Below, one piece after another: positions 52,118 through 59,728 of a stretch of DNA of 64,000 nt. The DNA lies in assembly GCF_002843315.1 (NCBI RefSeq), contig NZ_MVDD01000002.1, positions 434,001 to 498,000 on the forward strand, read 5' to 3'. Made by a program: the position numbers and the translations under genes. The DNA comes from Labilibaculum filiforme. GTDB lineage: Bacteria; Bacteroidota; Bacteroidia; Bacteroidales; Marinifilaceae. The stretch's first letter is position 1, and each line of letters opens with the position of its first letter. Below the pieces are notes generated by a model. It saw nothing but the letters and a program-made list of their open reading frames with translations, did not search any database and had not been told where the DNA came from.

Positions 52118-52666
52118 ATGAACGAATACCATAATCGCTATATAATTACGGGTGGACCTGGATCCGGAAAATCTACCCTACTAAATAAGCTATCGGAACA
52201 TGGACACCAATGTTTTAAGGAAGTATCGCGAATGGTTATACAGGAACAACACCTTATTGGTGGCGATAAAGTACCTTGGCGCAACTTATCCGAGTTTGCC
52301 GAAATTTGCTTTGAGCGCATGAGTTCTCAACTAAGTAAATGCAAATTAGAAGGAATTTGTTTTTTTGATCGAGGTTTACCTGATATTATTGCCTATGTAA
52401 GGCGAGGAAAATTGACCGTTCCTACTAAATACTTCAACAAATCGAAACAATACAACCAGACCGTATTTTTGGCTCCACCTTGGCAGGAGATTTTCATTAA
52501 CGACGCCGAAAGACCCGAATCTTTTGAAGATGCTGTAGAAATAGCTGCATTTTTAAAAAACACTTACCAAGAATTAGGTTTTACGGTAATTGAACTTCCA
52601 AAATTTTCAGTGAGCAAAAGAGCTCAATTTATTACCAACTATTTAGATTCCGAAAGCGATTCCTGA
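52118..52666 (+). CDS. small P-loop NTPase (AAA_28 type)
   Basis: A 182-residue ATP-binding protein. Walker A GGPGSGKSTLLNKL lies at ~12; a KEVSRMVIQE motif and a FFDRGLPDIIAY motif follow, the latter typical of the AAA_28 family that includes small kinase-like proteins. It starts four bases after the cobQ stop, an arrangement that suggests a role in corrinoid metabolism, though the reaction is not established. Its 3' end overlaps the convergent cbiZ gene by 28 bases. Confidence 0.82.
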   Translation: MNEYHNRYIITGGPGSGKSTLLNKLSEHGHQCFKEVSRMVIQEQHLIGGDKVPWRNLSEFAEICFERMSSQLSKCKLEGICFFDRGLPDIIAYVRRGKLTVPTKYFNKSKQYNQTVFLAPPWQEIFINDAERPESFEDAVEIAAFLKNTYQELGFTVIELPKFSVSKRAQFITNYLDSESDS

Positions 52667-53307
52667 AGAGCTTGATAGCTAGCTTTCGCTAACATTTCAC
52701 CAAACAACACATGCTTTCCACAATAATCAACCGCAGGACCATTACCGCAAGCTATTGCTGTTGAGTCAGTTCCAGTCCCTGTCGCTACCAATCCACTTTG
52801 TGGACTTTTCACCTTTAAATCCTGCAAACATGCTGCTTTTGCCTCTGCTACCATCATAATACACTCCACCATACTTGCATCGGTGAGCGTAGCATTGGTA
52901 GCAAGAAGAATGTTTATTGTGCCAATTTTTTGACAATCCTCATTCATCAAACGATAATCGGCTTTATCACCCGCCCTACGTGCATTCGACACTCCCGATG
53001 TCACAAAAACTTCGATCCATACACCCTGCTTTTCCATTCGCACACTTCGAAAAGAACTCATTAAAGCAGCAGTCATCATTCCCACGCAATTTCCCTTCCA
53101 TTTTTGAAAATCAACCAACTTTTGAAGCGTAATATTCGGCAACTCAAAATCTGATTTTTCCCCATTAAAATTGGCATCTACTTTTACATTCAAAAAATGA
53201 TTGGCATATTGACAACCACCATTTAAAATTGCAGAACTTATCATCCTAACCGGATGATTAAAAGCAATATGACAGTATTGATCCGTTAATTCTACAGAGA
53301 GCTCCAT
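52639..53307 (-). CDS. cbiZ: adenosylcobinamide amidohydrolase, CbiZ type
   Basis: A 222-residue enzyme that removes the aminopropanol side chain of (pseudo)cobinamide or pseudo-B12, giving adenosylcobyric acid for remodelling. Family signatures present are VTSGVSNARRAGD, GTINILLATNATLTDASM and TGTGTDSTAIACG. The product, cobyric acid, is the same compound that CobQ makes, linking the two convergent transcripts into corrinoid salvage. It is the last gene of a unit tetR - dus - cbiZ, with a 4-base gap to dus. Its 3' end overlaps the small NTPase gene by 28 bases. Confidence 0.9.
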   Translation of the reverse strand: MELSVELTDQYCHIAFNHPVRMISSAILNGGCQYANHFLNVKVDANFNGEKSDFELPNITLQKLVDFQKWKGNCVGMMTAALMSSFRSVRMEKQGVWIEVFVTSGVSNARRAGDKADYRLMNEDCQKIGTINILLATNATLTDASMVECIMMVAEAKAACLQDLKVKSPQSGLVATGTGTDSTAIACGNGPAVDYCGKHVLFGEMLAKASYQALQESLSESK

Positions 53308-53311
53308 TCTT

Positions 53312-54256
53312 CTACTCCTTTATATTTTGTTGGAAAGCAAAAGCTACTGCTTCGTGATATTTTTTTAAACCACCAGATTTTTTTATCCCTTTAAATACCT
53401 TCCGTTCCTCCTCAAAATGAGCCGAGAAGTATTCCCAAAATGGTTTTACTTTTTGCAAGATTTGGGTATCTCCGCTTAAAAATGACGCATAAGTAGAAAA
53501 AATTTCGTCGTGCATGTTACGCAATGCTTTTTTACGAATAGCTACTGTTGGAATTTCGATTCCCTTTATTTTCGCAGGTAACCAATAATCTTTCAAAACA
53601 CCCCTCCCTAGCATTACATGATTTAACTTCGGGAATTGAGCATGCAAACTTTCAAAATCTTCCAATGTCGAAATATCTCCATTAAATCCCATGCTTTTAT
53701 TAAAACCATTCTGTAATTCTTGAAAATAATCTCTATCCGCACTTCCCTTATACATTTGTTTTCCAATACGAGGATGAACAATAACTTCGTCAATATTAAA
53801 TTGTTTAATCACATCCAAAACGGCAAGAATTTCCGACTTTTCTTCCAAACCCAATCGCATTTTTATCGATAAATCGATTTTTCCAGAATAAGCATTCTCT
53901 AAAATATCCTTTATTATTTCGGGGAAGGGCAATAAGCCAGATCCTTTCTTTTTTCGAGTAACCAATGGAAAAGGACAACCCAAATTCCAATTCATCTTTT
54001 TGTATCCTAAATCTGAAAAATAGGTTTCGAAAAATTGAAATTCCGCTACGGAACCGGCCAAAAATTGTGGCACCAAGCTTTTATTTCTCTCTACAAAAGG
54101 CTCTACCTCTCTTTTGTGCGAGGTTCTTATTTCTCCTGAATTTTGAAGAACAAGAAAAGGGGTATAGAACTCATCTATGCCCCCAATACATTTGTCGTAT
54201 GCTTGTCGGAACACCCAATCAGTATATCCCTGAAGAGGTGCTAATGAAATTTTCAT
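53312..54256 (-). CDS. dus: tRNA-dihydrouridine synthase family protein
   Basis: FMN-dependent enzyme of 314 residues that reduces uridine to dihydrouridine in tRNA D-loops. The barrel begins ISLAPLQGYTDWVFR and has the catalytic Cys in NLGCPFPLVTRKKKGSG; the FMN/tRNA-site histidine lies in VIVHPRIGKQMYKG. The specific Dus subfamily is not assigned. The ATG at 54256 is better than the TTG at 54268, because the latter would overlap the tetR stop. It sits in the middle of the tetR-dus-cbiZ unit. Confidence 0.9.
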   Translation of the reverse strand: MKISLAPLQGYTDWVFRQAYDKCIGGIDEFYTPFLVLQNSGEIRTSHKREVEPFVERNKSLVPQFLAGSVAEFQFFETYFSDLGYKKMNWNLGCPFPLVTRKKKGSGLLPFPEIIKDILENAYSGKIDLSIKMRLGLEEKSEILAVLDVIKQFNIDEVIVHPRIGKQMYKGSADRDYFQELQNGFNKSMGFNGDISTLEDFESLHAQFPKLNHVMLGRGVLKDYWLPAKIKGIEIPTVAIRKKALRNMHDEIFSTYASFLSGDTQILQKVKPFWEYFSAHFEEERKVFKGIKKSGGLKKYHEAVAFAFQQNIKE

Positions 54257-54257
54257 A

Positions 54258-54884
54258 TTATCGTCCAAAACTTAAAACTCCTAATAATTGTTTTCGCTGA
54301 CGGTAATAATTAATGCCGTCCTCGGTACCTATACTCTTTATAAACTGATCAATCATTGTATCATAAATAGTTCCAAATTTAAATCGCTCTGGCGGATATA
54401 ATTCTGGATTATGCATATCTTCTAGTCGCGAAAGATACATACGTCCAACCATCTCATCACTAAGATCATTTCGATACATTCCCTGTGCCATTCCCTTCTG
54501 AATATTGATCCTGATTTTATCAAAAATAAATTCCATTCTTTCCTCCATATGTTTTTTATAAACTTCCGGAAAAAGACTTTCAAACTCCATAGTTATGGAT
54601 GGGGATAAATTTTCAAAACGATCATTCATCTCCTGACTAACGATAAATAGGATATCAATAGCATTCTGACCTTCAAAATTGTACTGTGTAAAAATAGATT
54701 CGAAAGATTTTCGTTCGTACTCCAGAATTTTTTCGACCAACTCCTCCACGGAACCAACAAATTTGGAAACATCAGAAGGTGACACACCAAAATCTTGAAC
54801 TTTATCAAAAGAAAAGTCTTTTAAACCATTTTTGAACAAATACGCTCTTACTTTCTCTATAATTTGAATAAAATCCTTATCCAT
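54258..54884 (-). CDS. TetR-type transcriptional regulator (divergent helix-turn-helix)
   Basis: A 208-residue, mainly helical protein of TetR type. The N-terminal ~50 residues form three helices (IIEKVRAYLFKNGLKDFSF, then VSPSDVSKFVGSVEELV as a weak recognition part), and the rest a ligand domain. The recognition segment is less typical than in most TetR members. It is the first gene of the tetR-dus-cbiZ unit, one base before dus. A 10-bp inverted repeat flanks its presumed promoter, consistent with autoregulation. Confidence 0.75.
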   Translation of the reverse strand: MDKDFIQIIEKVRAYLFKNGLKDFSFDKVQDFGVSPSDVSKFVGSVEELVEKILEYERKSFESIFTQYNFEGQNAIDILFIVSQEMNDRFENLSPSITMEFESLFPEVYKKHMEERMEFIFDKIRINIQKGMAQGMYRNDLSDEMVGRMYLSRLEDMHNPELYPPERFKFGTIYDTMIDQFIKSIGTEDGINYYRQRKQLLGVLSFGR

Positions 54885-54916
54885 AAACTATTAGTGCTAA
54901 AAAATAAATAAACTAA

Positions 54917-54960
54917 ACCTAAATTTCTTTGATACTCTCAAGATAGGCATAAATTTAGGT
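54917..54960. repeat. 10-bp inverted repeat upstream of the tetR-type gene
   Basis: ACCTAAATTT and AAATTTAGGT, a perfect dyad with a 24-base spacer, starting 33 bases upstream of the ATG. TetR regulators often bind such dyads near their own promoter. Confidence 0.45.
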
Positions 54961-55229
54961 ATTTTTCAGTTGTAATAGTAAAACAAGTTACTATTTAGAT
55001 GATTTAAATTCCAATTCGCCAAATTAAATTGACAGAAGCATTTCTAACTTAAAAAATAACAGACTTGCCCCCTTTTAAATAGGAGTTTCCATTTGTAGGA
55101 AAATCTATAAAATGGAACCACCAATAGGCAATTTAGCTCTTTTCGTATCCAAATATCTAAATAGATAACCATATCTTACATAAGCATTCTTTCTAACTTA
55201 TTGTTCATCCTTTGTCCATGCCACAAATC

Positions 55230-55316
55230 GATAAGTGAACTTGAAACAAGAAAATTGAGAAGACGTTCATAATCTTCTCACACAATTGTTCATCAAAAAT
55301 CAGCCATTCACTTATC
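55230..55316. repeat. nested inverted repeats in a long non-coding gap
   Basis: Outer arms GATAAGTGAA (55230-55239) / TTCACTTATC (55307-55316); within them TGAGAAGA / TCTTCTCA (55256-55280). They lie in a 735-base gap (54885-55619) that has no gene apart from a candidate small RNA; the outer and inner arms could fold into a two-tier hairpin. Function unknown. Confidence 0.35.
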
Positions 55317-55387
55317 AAAATGATTGATTCATAAAAAGAAACTATCTGAACAATAAGAAAAACAAATCATACACTATCTTTGAACTC

Positions 55388-55482
55388 GAAGGAAGTCTGT
55401 TAAGCACTTAGTCGTTTAATTGTACTAATTCATAAGTAAATTTAAGTAGTAGTTTAGGGCGGCTAGTCACCGCCCTTTTTTT
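55388..55482 (+). ncRNA. candidate small RNA with its own promoter and terminator
   Basis: A canonical -7 box TATCTTTG (55375-55382) is followed about 75 bases later by a perfect terminator, AGGGCGG / CCGCCCT stem with 7-nt loop (55456-55476) and seven T. The transcript would be about 95 bases long, has no ATG and no reading frame with a start, and lies isolated in a gap of 735 bases. The -33 box is not clear. The RNA family is not recognised. Confidence 0.55.
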
Positions 55483-55619
55483 CTAATTCATTCCTTTCTC
55501 ACCCTATTTCCCAACTTGTAATTACAACAAAAAAAAAGCTCTTATTACATAGTAAACAGAAGGATAAAAAGAAAATAAATTATATTTTTAGTGCTTTAAC
55601 AGTTGTCTTACACAACATA

Positions 55620-56141
55620 TTATTTCTTCAATTCTTCTTCAATCACTTTTTTCATTCCTTCGAACTCTTCCGTACTAAATAAGCGCGTAAGATATATAAT
55701 TTCACCTTCCTTATTAACAATCACATTACGAGTTACACCACTCTCTTTATGAGCGTATTTAGTAAATATTTTTGCCTTATCATCTAATGCAACCGGATAC
55801 GTTATACCTGTTGCTACGATTAATTTCTCGGCCTTTTCAAGTGGCTCATCCAAATCTAAAGCATACAAAACAAAATCCTTCTCTTTATGCTTCTGCCAAA
55901 TTTCTTTCTCGATATAAGGCATTTCCTTGCGACAAACGCCACACCAACTAGCTGTAAACTGTAGCATAACAACTTTTCCTTTTAACTGAGAAAGCTTAAT
56001 TTTACTTCCATCGGTTAAATTCATCTCAAAATCAGGCGCCATATCGCCTAACTTCACAATATACCCTCTAGCATCTGGCGCTTGTGCCATTCCTGAAAAA
56101 CTTAGCCCCATAAACAATACCGTTAATAATAATTTATTCAT
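55620..56141 (-). CDS. TlpA-family thioredoxin-like protein (exported)
   Basis: A 173-residue thioredoxin-fold protein with a signal peptide (1-~20, ending SFSGMAQ) from the ATG at 56141; an upstream in-frame ATG at 56219 gives 26 extra residues without family support. The redox motif WCGVC lies at ~65 in TASWCGVCRKEMPYI, with the cis-Pro segment VTRNVIVNKEGE, where the Pro is replaced. It probably reduces or resolves disulfides in the periplasm. It lies 85 bases after the sigma-54 regulator on the same strand and may share its transcript. Confidence 0.88.
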   Translation of the reverse strand: MNKLLLTVLFMGLSFSGMAQAPDARGYIVKLGDMAPDFEMNLTDGSKIKLSQLKGKVVMLQFTASWCGVCRKEMPYIEKEIWQKHKEKDFVLYALDLDEPLEKAEKLIVATGITYPVALDDKAKIFTKYAHKESGVTRNVIVNKEGEIIYLTRLFSTEEFEGMKKVIEEELKK

Positions 56142-56226
56142 TTTATTTTCGTTTTCATTAATCGTATTTAAACAATCAAACCTAAACAAATCAAAAAGAA
56201 ATTCAAACAGGCTAATCACTGCCCTA

Positions 56227-57546
56227 TTAAATATTATAAATCTTCATTTTGCGATAAAGCGTTTTCCTATCGATATTTAATAAACGTGCTGCCTTACTTT
56301 TATTATTATTCGTAATATGCAAAGCTCTTTTAATCTTCTCATCTTCACCCTCGAAGGGAACACCACAGCAATCCTGAATATTTTCATAAAATGAGGATGG
56401 CAACTCATCCAATGTAATTACATCTTTTTTGGAGAGAAGTACTGCACGCTGAATAGTATTTTTCATTTCTCTCAAATTTCCAGGCCACGTATATCTATTA
56501 AGCACATATGTTGCACATTCGTCAAAACCTTTTATCGATTTTCCCAACTTAGTATTTGCCGAATCGAGAAAGAACGTTGCAAAATGCATTAAATCTGACT
56601 TTCGCTCTCGAAGCGCAGGAACGTTAATTTGAAATTCATTTAATCGATGATACAGATCTTCGCGAAAAGAACCAATCTGAACCGATTCTTTTAAATCCTC
56701 GTTAGTAGCAGCAAGAATTCGAACATCAACTGCCACTTCCCGATTACTTCCAACTGGTTTTATTTTTCGTTCCTGCAAAGCACGCAACAACACCACTTGG
56801 GTTGAATAATTTAAGTTTCCCACCTCATCTAAAAATAAAACACCTCCATTTGCAGCTTCAAAACATCCAACTTTATCTGACACAGCTCCCGTAAAAGCCC
56901 CTTTATCATGGCCAAAAAATTCACTCAGAGCTAATGTTTTAGAAATTGAACCACAATCAACAGCAATAAAAGGATTCTTAGCACGATCACTCTTTTCATG
57001 AATCATTTTGGCTACCATTTCCTTCCCGGTACCACTCTCTCCAACAATTAATACCGACATAAAAGTAGGAGCGGTTAATTCAATATAATTGAGCAGCTGT
57101 TGCGATAGTTTTCCTTTTCCATGATAAAACTTCGAAACAGAAATGGTTGCTGGTAGTATTTCATTCTTTTGCTTCTCATTCCCTTTTCGATGTGAAAGAG
57201 CATCTTCGATCATATCTAAAACTTCATCGGGACCAAATGGTTTCGAAATGAAATTAAAAGCACCCAATTTAATAGACTTTACTGCATTAGAAACACTAGC
57301 GTATCCAGTCATCATCAACACCTCTGTTTCTGGCACCTCCTGCTTGATATAACTTATTAATTCCATACCACAAACATCAGGCATTCGCAAATCGGTAAGA
57401 ACGATATCATAAAACTTCGTACTAACCATTTTTTTTGCCTCTACTGACGAAAAACTTGTTGCTACTAAAAAACTTTTTTTTTCTAAAAATGTCTTCAGCA
57501 TTAAACAGAAGGTTGCATCATCATCTACAATAAGAATACTCTCCAT
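56227..57546 (-). CDS. sigma-54-dependent response regulator (NtrC family)
   Basis: A 439-residue regulator with three domains: an N-terminal receiver (residues 1-~120, phosphoacceptor Asp52 in VLTDLRMPD), a central AAA+ sigma-54 activation domain (~140-370, Walker A GESGTGKEMV, the loop GAFTGA that contacts sigma-54, Walker B VLFLDEVGNL) and a C-terminal Fis helix-turn-helix (~395-435, NNNKSKAARLLNIDRKTLYRKM). No sensor kinase gene is next to it. A small exported protein gene lies upstream on the same strand, with features resembling sigma-54 control further upstream. Confidence 0.93.
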   Translation of the reverse strand: MESILIVDDDATFCLMLKTFLEKKSFLVATSFSSVEAKKMVSTKFYDIVLTDLRMPDVCGMELISYIKQEVPETEVLMMTGYASVSNAVKSIKLGAFNFISKPFGPDEVLDMIEDALSHRKGNEKQKNEILPATISVSKFYHGKGKLSQQLLNYIELTAPTFMSVLIVGESGTGKEMVAKMIHEKSDRAKNPFIAVDCGSISKTLALSEFFGHDKGAFTGAVSDKVGCFEAANGGVLFLDEVGNLNYSTQVVLLRALQERKIKPVGSNREVAVDVRILAATNEDLKESVQIGSFREDLYHRLNEFQINVPALRERKSDLMHFATFFLDSANTKLGKSIKGFDECATYVLNRYTWPGNLREMKNTIQRAVLLSKKDVITLDELPSSFYENIQDCCGVPFEGEDEKIKRALHITNNNKSKAARLLNIDRKTLYRKMKIYNI

Positions 57547-57610
57547 ACTAGTTAATCAATGAAGTTGCTAATAATGAACATATAAAATATTGAAACGCTA
57601 GCAACTGAAT

Positions 57611-57651
57611 AACCTCTATCGAAATATTACGATACTATCTCGATAGAGGTT
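57611..57651. repeat. 12-bp inverted repeat between the sigma-54 regulator and the upstream gene
   Basis: AACCTCTATCGA and TCGATAGAGGTT with a 17-base spacer, 50-90 bases downstream of the small exported protein gene and upstream of the regulator. There is no long T-run after it, so it is either a weak terminator for that gene or an operator. Confidence 0.45.
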
Positions 57652-57699
57652 GAACATCAAAAAAAATTGGGACTTAATTAAATAATCAACAACATACAC

Positions 57700-58017
57700 C
57701 TAGACATCAAGATCTTCTTGTTTTACAAACTCCCCTTTTACACTGTAGAATACTGCAATGTTTTGATCTGGAGCAGACAAAATCACTTTATAAGAACCAT
57801 CGTTTCCAATGTATGATTTCAAAATTGCAAAATCCGAATACGACTTGCTTAATCCTTCTTGAACCAATTTAGGAAGTTCTTCAGCTTTTATTTCTTCATA
57901 CTTTACCTCTTCTTGTGCAACTGTAAATTCAGAAGTAACATTTCCATTTGCAGCAAACGCAGGAATACTCAAACTAAATAGAAGCGCTGTTGCCGACATA
58001 ACTAATACTCTTTTCAT
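57700..58017 (-). CDS. small exported protein (PepSY-like / DUF2874-like)
   Basis: A 105-residue exported protein with a clear signal peptide (1-~22, ending SIPAFA). The remaining part has a single PepSY/BLIP-like alpha-beta unit: a helix (IKAEELPKLVQEGLSKSYSDF) then strands (YKVILSAPDQNIAVFYS and KGEFVKQEDLDV), as in DUF2874/PepSY-like proteins of Bacteroidota. Such proteins may inhibit proteases or bind lipids; function unproved. Between it and the sigma-54 regulator there is a 12-bp dyad. Possible sigma-54 sites lie upstream. Confidence 0.72.
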   Translation of the reverse strand: MKRVLVMSATALLFSLSIPAFAANGNVTSEFTVAQEEVKYEEIKAEELPKLVQEGLSKSYSDFAILKSYIGNDGSYKVILSAPDQNIAVFYSVKGEFVKQEDLDV

Positions 58018-58067
58018 AACTAATCAAATTTTATATAAATAAAAAAATATAATAACATGATCCTATT

Positions 58068-58085
58068 ATGAAATATCTATGCCAA
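58068..58085 (-). promoter_or_regulatory. weak candidate sigma-54 promoter of the small exported protein gene
   Basis: On the - strand TTGGCATAGATATTTCAT, close to the sigma-54 form TTGGCAC-N4-TTGCA except that the -12 GC dinucleotide is TC. It lies about 50 bases upstream of the ATG. The match is incomplete; the case rests on the neighbouring regulator. Confidence 0.3.
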
Positions 58086-58108
58086 AATAAAAGCCACAAC
58101 ATTCAAAT

Positions 58109-58208
58109 ACAATAAAGTGTTGTTCCTCTAATACTTACACTTAATTGAATAATAATAATATAAAATATCCCCTTATGATAATGTGTGGACTACACAATAA
58201 AGTGTGGA
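58109..58208. promoter_or_regulatory. repeat-rich region, possible upstream activating sequences
   Basis: ACAATAAAGTGT occurs twice (58109-58120, 58194-58205), GTGTGGA twice (58183-58189, 58202-58208), and TGTGT-GGACT-ACACA is a perfect 5-5-5 dyad at 58182-58196. ACAC-AATAAA-GTGT (58192-58205) is itself a dyad. The cluster lies about 25-140 bases upstream of the sigma-54-like site. Confidence 0.4.
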
Positions 58209-58252
58209 TTAATTCCTCTTTTTATTTACTATAAAAAAAAGATACTTGATTA

Positions 58253-58765
58253 CTATTTTAGCAATCTAAACCTATCTAAAAAGAATTTTTTCACTTGCTT
58301 TTTCTTCTCTTTTAAATATAAAACCATTGCCTGAGAAAGTAATTTGTCGTTAACAAGAAATTTTTTTAGAAGATAAGCTGAGCCAGCATACGGCAAAGCC
58401 GCAACAAATATATCTACCAGACTTACTCTACCCTTAAGAACGGAGCCGATATAAATTAACTTTGATGAGAAATTTACGATCATAAATACAATTGGAGGAG
58501 TAAGGACTTTATAATCAATAACACCATGAAAAACAGCATAAACAATAATACCTGGGAAGAGAATAACATCAATTACTCCCACAACTAGGCTCCAAACAAC
58601 TAAAACGGTACTAACATAGAGAACTCCTGACAGATTATCATTTACAATAACCTTTACCAAGTATTCTTTCTCCGAACTTGTAAAAGACTCCTCATTCTCC
58701 ACATAAGTACAAAAACTACTACGAGAACAAGCACACTTCTCTTGATAGGTTAGCTTTATAATCAT
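58253..58765 (-). CDS. hypothetical membrane protein
   Basis: A 170-residue protein with an N-terminal Cys-containing segment (QEKCACSRSSFCTYV), then three to four hydrophobic stretches (~50-80 VLYVSTVLVVWSLVVGVIDV; ~93-105; ~113-140) and a basic C-terminal tail (KEKKKQVKKFFLDRFRLLK). No known family was recognised. It begins with the ATGA overlap of the stop of the DoxX gene, so it is translationally coupled to it and probably acts with it in the inner membrane. Confidence 0.7.
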   Translation of the reverse strand: MIIKLTYQEKCACSRSSFCTYVENEESFTSSEKEYLVKVIVNDNLSGVLYVSTVLVVWSLVVGVIDVILFPGIIVYAVFHGVIDYKVLTPPIVFMIVNFSSKLIYIGSVLKGRVSLVDIFVAALPYAGSAYLLKKFLVNDKLLSQAMVLYLKEKKKQVKKFFLDRFRLLK

Positions 58766-59190
58766 CGATTAGCATTTTTTTTCAAACAACTCCTATACAA
58801 TTCGGGTAAATTAGCCCTAAACATTAATATCCCACTAAAAGTAAGGGCAATAACTGCCATAACAAATAATTGTCCTCCATCGGAGATACCATTGTATTCT
58901 ACAACTACACCCAAGGGACTAAAAAAATGAAAACCAAGTGCTCCAAGCATTAAACCAACAGTAATAACCGTCGCCACTTTCCACCAATTAGGTAAGAAAA
59001 ACAATATCCCAGCTATTAATTCAATTGCTCCAATACCAAATCGTCCCCAGGGCTCCATACCAATTGTAGAAAAAATATATACCGCCTCGGGATGTCCGGT
59101 AAATTTAAAATGCAAAGTTTGAATCAGTATAATTGCGGTTACTATTCGCAACAACATTTCAACAGCTCTATATTTTCGTTTCGATTTCAT
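58762..59190 (-). CDS. DoxX-like membrane protein
   Basis: A 142-residue protein with four predicted helices of the DoxX fold (~10-30, ~48-66, ~70-88, ~108-125). Family segments include VTAIILIQTLHFKFTGHPEAV and GRFGIGAIELIAGILFFLP. DoxX proteins are found in quinol oxidation and redox-related inner-membrane roles. It forms the first gene of a pair with the following hypothetical membrane protein (four-base overlap). The promoter is not clear. Confidence 0.82.
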   Translation of the reverse strand: MKSKRKYRAVEMLLRIVTAIILIQTLHFKFTGHPEAVYIFSTIGMEPWGRFGIGAIELIAGILFFLPNWWKVATVITVGLMLGALGFHFFSPLGVVVEYNGISDGGQLFVMAVIALTFSGILMFRANLPELYRSCLKKNANR

Positions 59191-59318
59191 GGCAACTACT
59201 CTTTTCCCTAAATTTACAAAAATTGTAAGATGTATTCTAAGTTTCTGATTAAAATGAAAATAACTTTTATCTTCTATCTAACTTGCTAGTTCACTTATCA
59301 AAATAAAATAAACATTAA

Positions 59319-59669
59319 TTTATACAGAATAGATATATTCTGCCTGATCCTATCCCTCAATCAGGAATGTATTATCGATCCGATCATTTCAGTTTTGCCC
59401 GTGTGGAAATGCCTGCTTTATTTGCTCGTGGCAATAATGACCCCCGAGAGAAAAGAATTAAATACATGTCGACCAAAGAAAAAAAATGGTTGGCAAATAA
59501 TTACCACAAGCCTTCCGATGAATACGAAGAATGGTGAGATTTAGATGGTATTGTAGAAGATGCCCAATTACTTTTCCGTGTTGGCTGTGAACTTGCCAAT
59601 CAGGATGAGTTTCCAAGATGGAAAGACGGTTCGAAATTTAAAGCAATCCGTGAAAAAGATTTAAAATAG
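59319..59669 (+). pseudogene. remnant of an M28-family peptidase
   Basis: Translating the + strand shows a peptidase M28 C-terminus: QNRYILPDP, then MYYRSDHFSFARVEMPALFA, YHKPSDEYEEW, DLDGIVEDAQLLFRVGCELA, ending at TAG 59667. A TGA at 59535-59537 interrupts it after EEW, within a frame that is otherwise open from 59319, and there is a stop (TAA) just upstream. The N-terminal and most of the catalytic domain is absent; no start or promoter is present. One base change (TGG to TGA) would restore the frame. It is a decayed fragment, not a gene. Confidence 0.85.
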
Positions 59670-59690
59670 TTGAGGCTATAACTTTTAAAT

Positions 59691-59727
59691 AAGAGGTTAA
59701 TTCACAATGAAATCAACCTCTTTATTT
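59691..59727. terminator. terminator between pseudogene and sdaA
   Basis: AAGAGGTT (59691-59698) pairs with AACCTCTT (59715-59722), 16-nt loop, followed by a T-rich tract on the + strand. It may end the L-serine dehydratase transcript on the - strand as well. Confidence 0.6.
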
Positions 59728-59728
59728 T

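Noticed and set aside
55307-59304. A 15-base match TTCACTTATCAAAAT at 55307 and 59290
   Set aside because: In AT-rich DNA a shared 15-mer within 64 kb is expected by chance; no longer similarity surrounds it.
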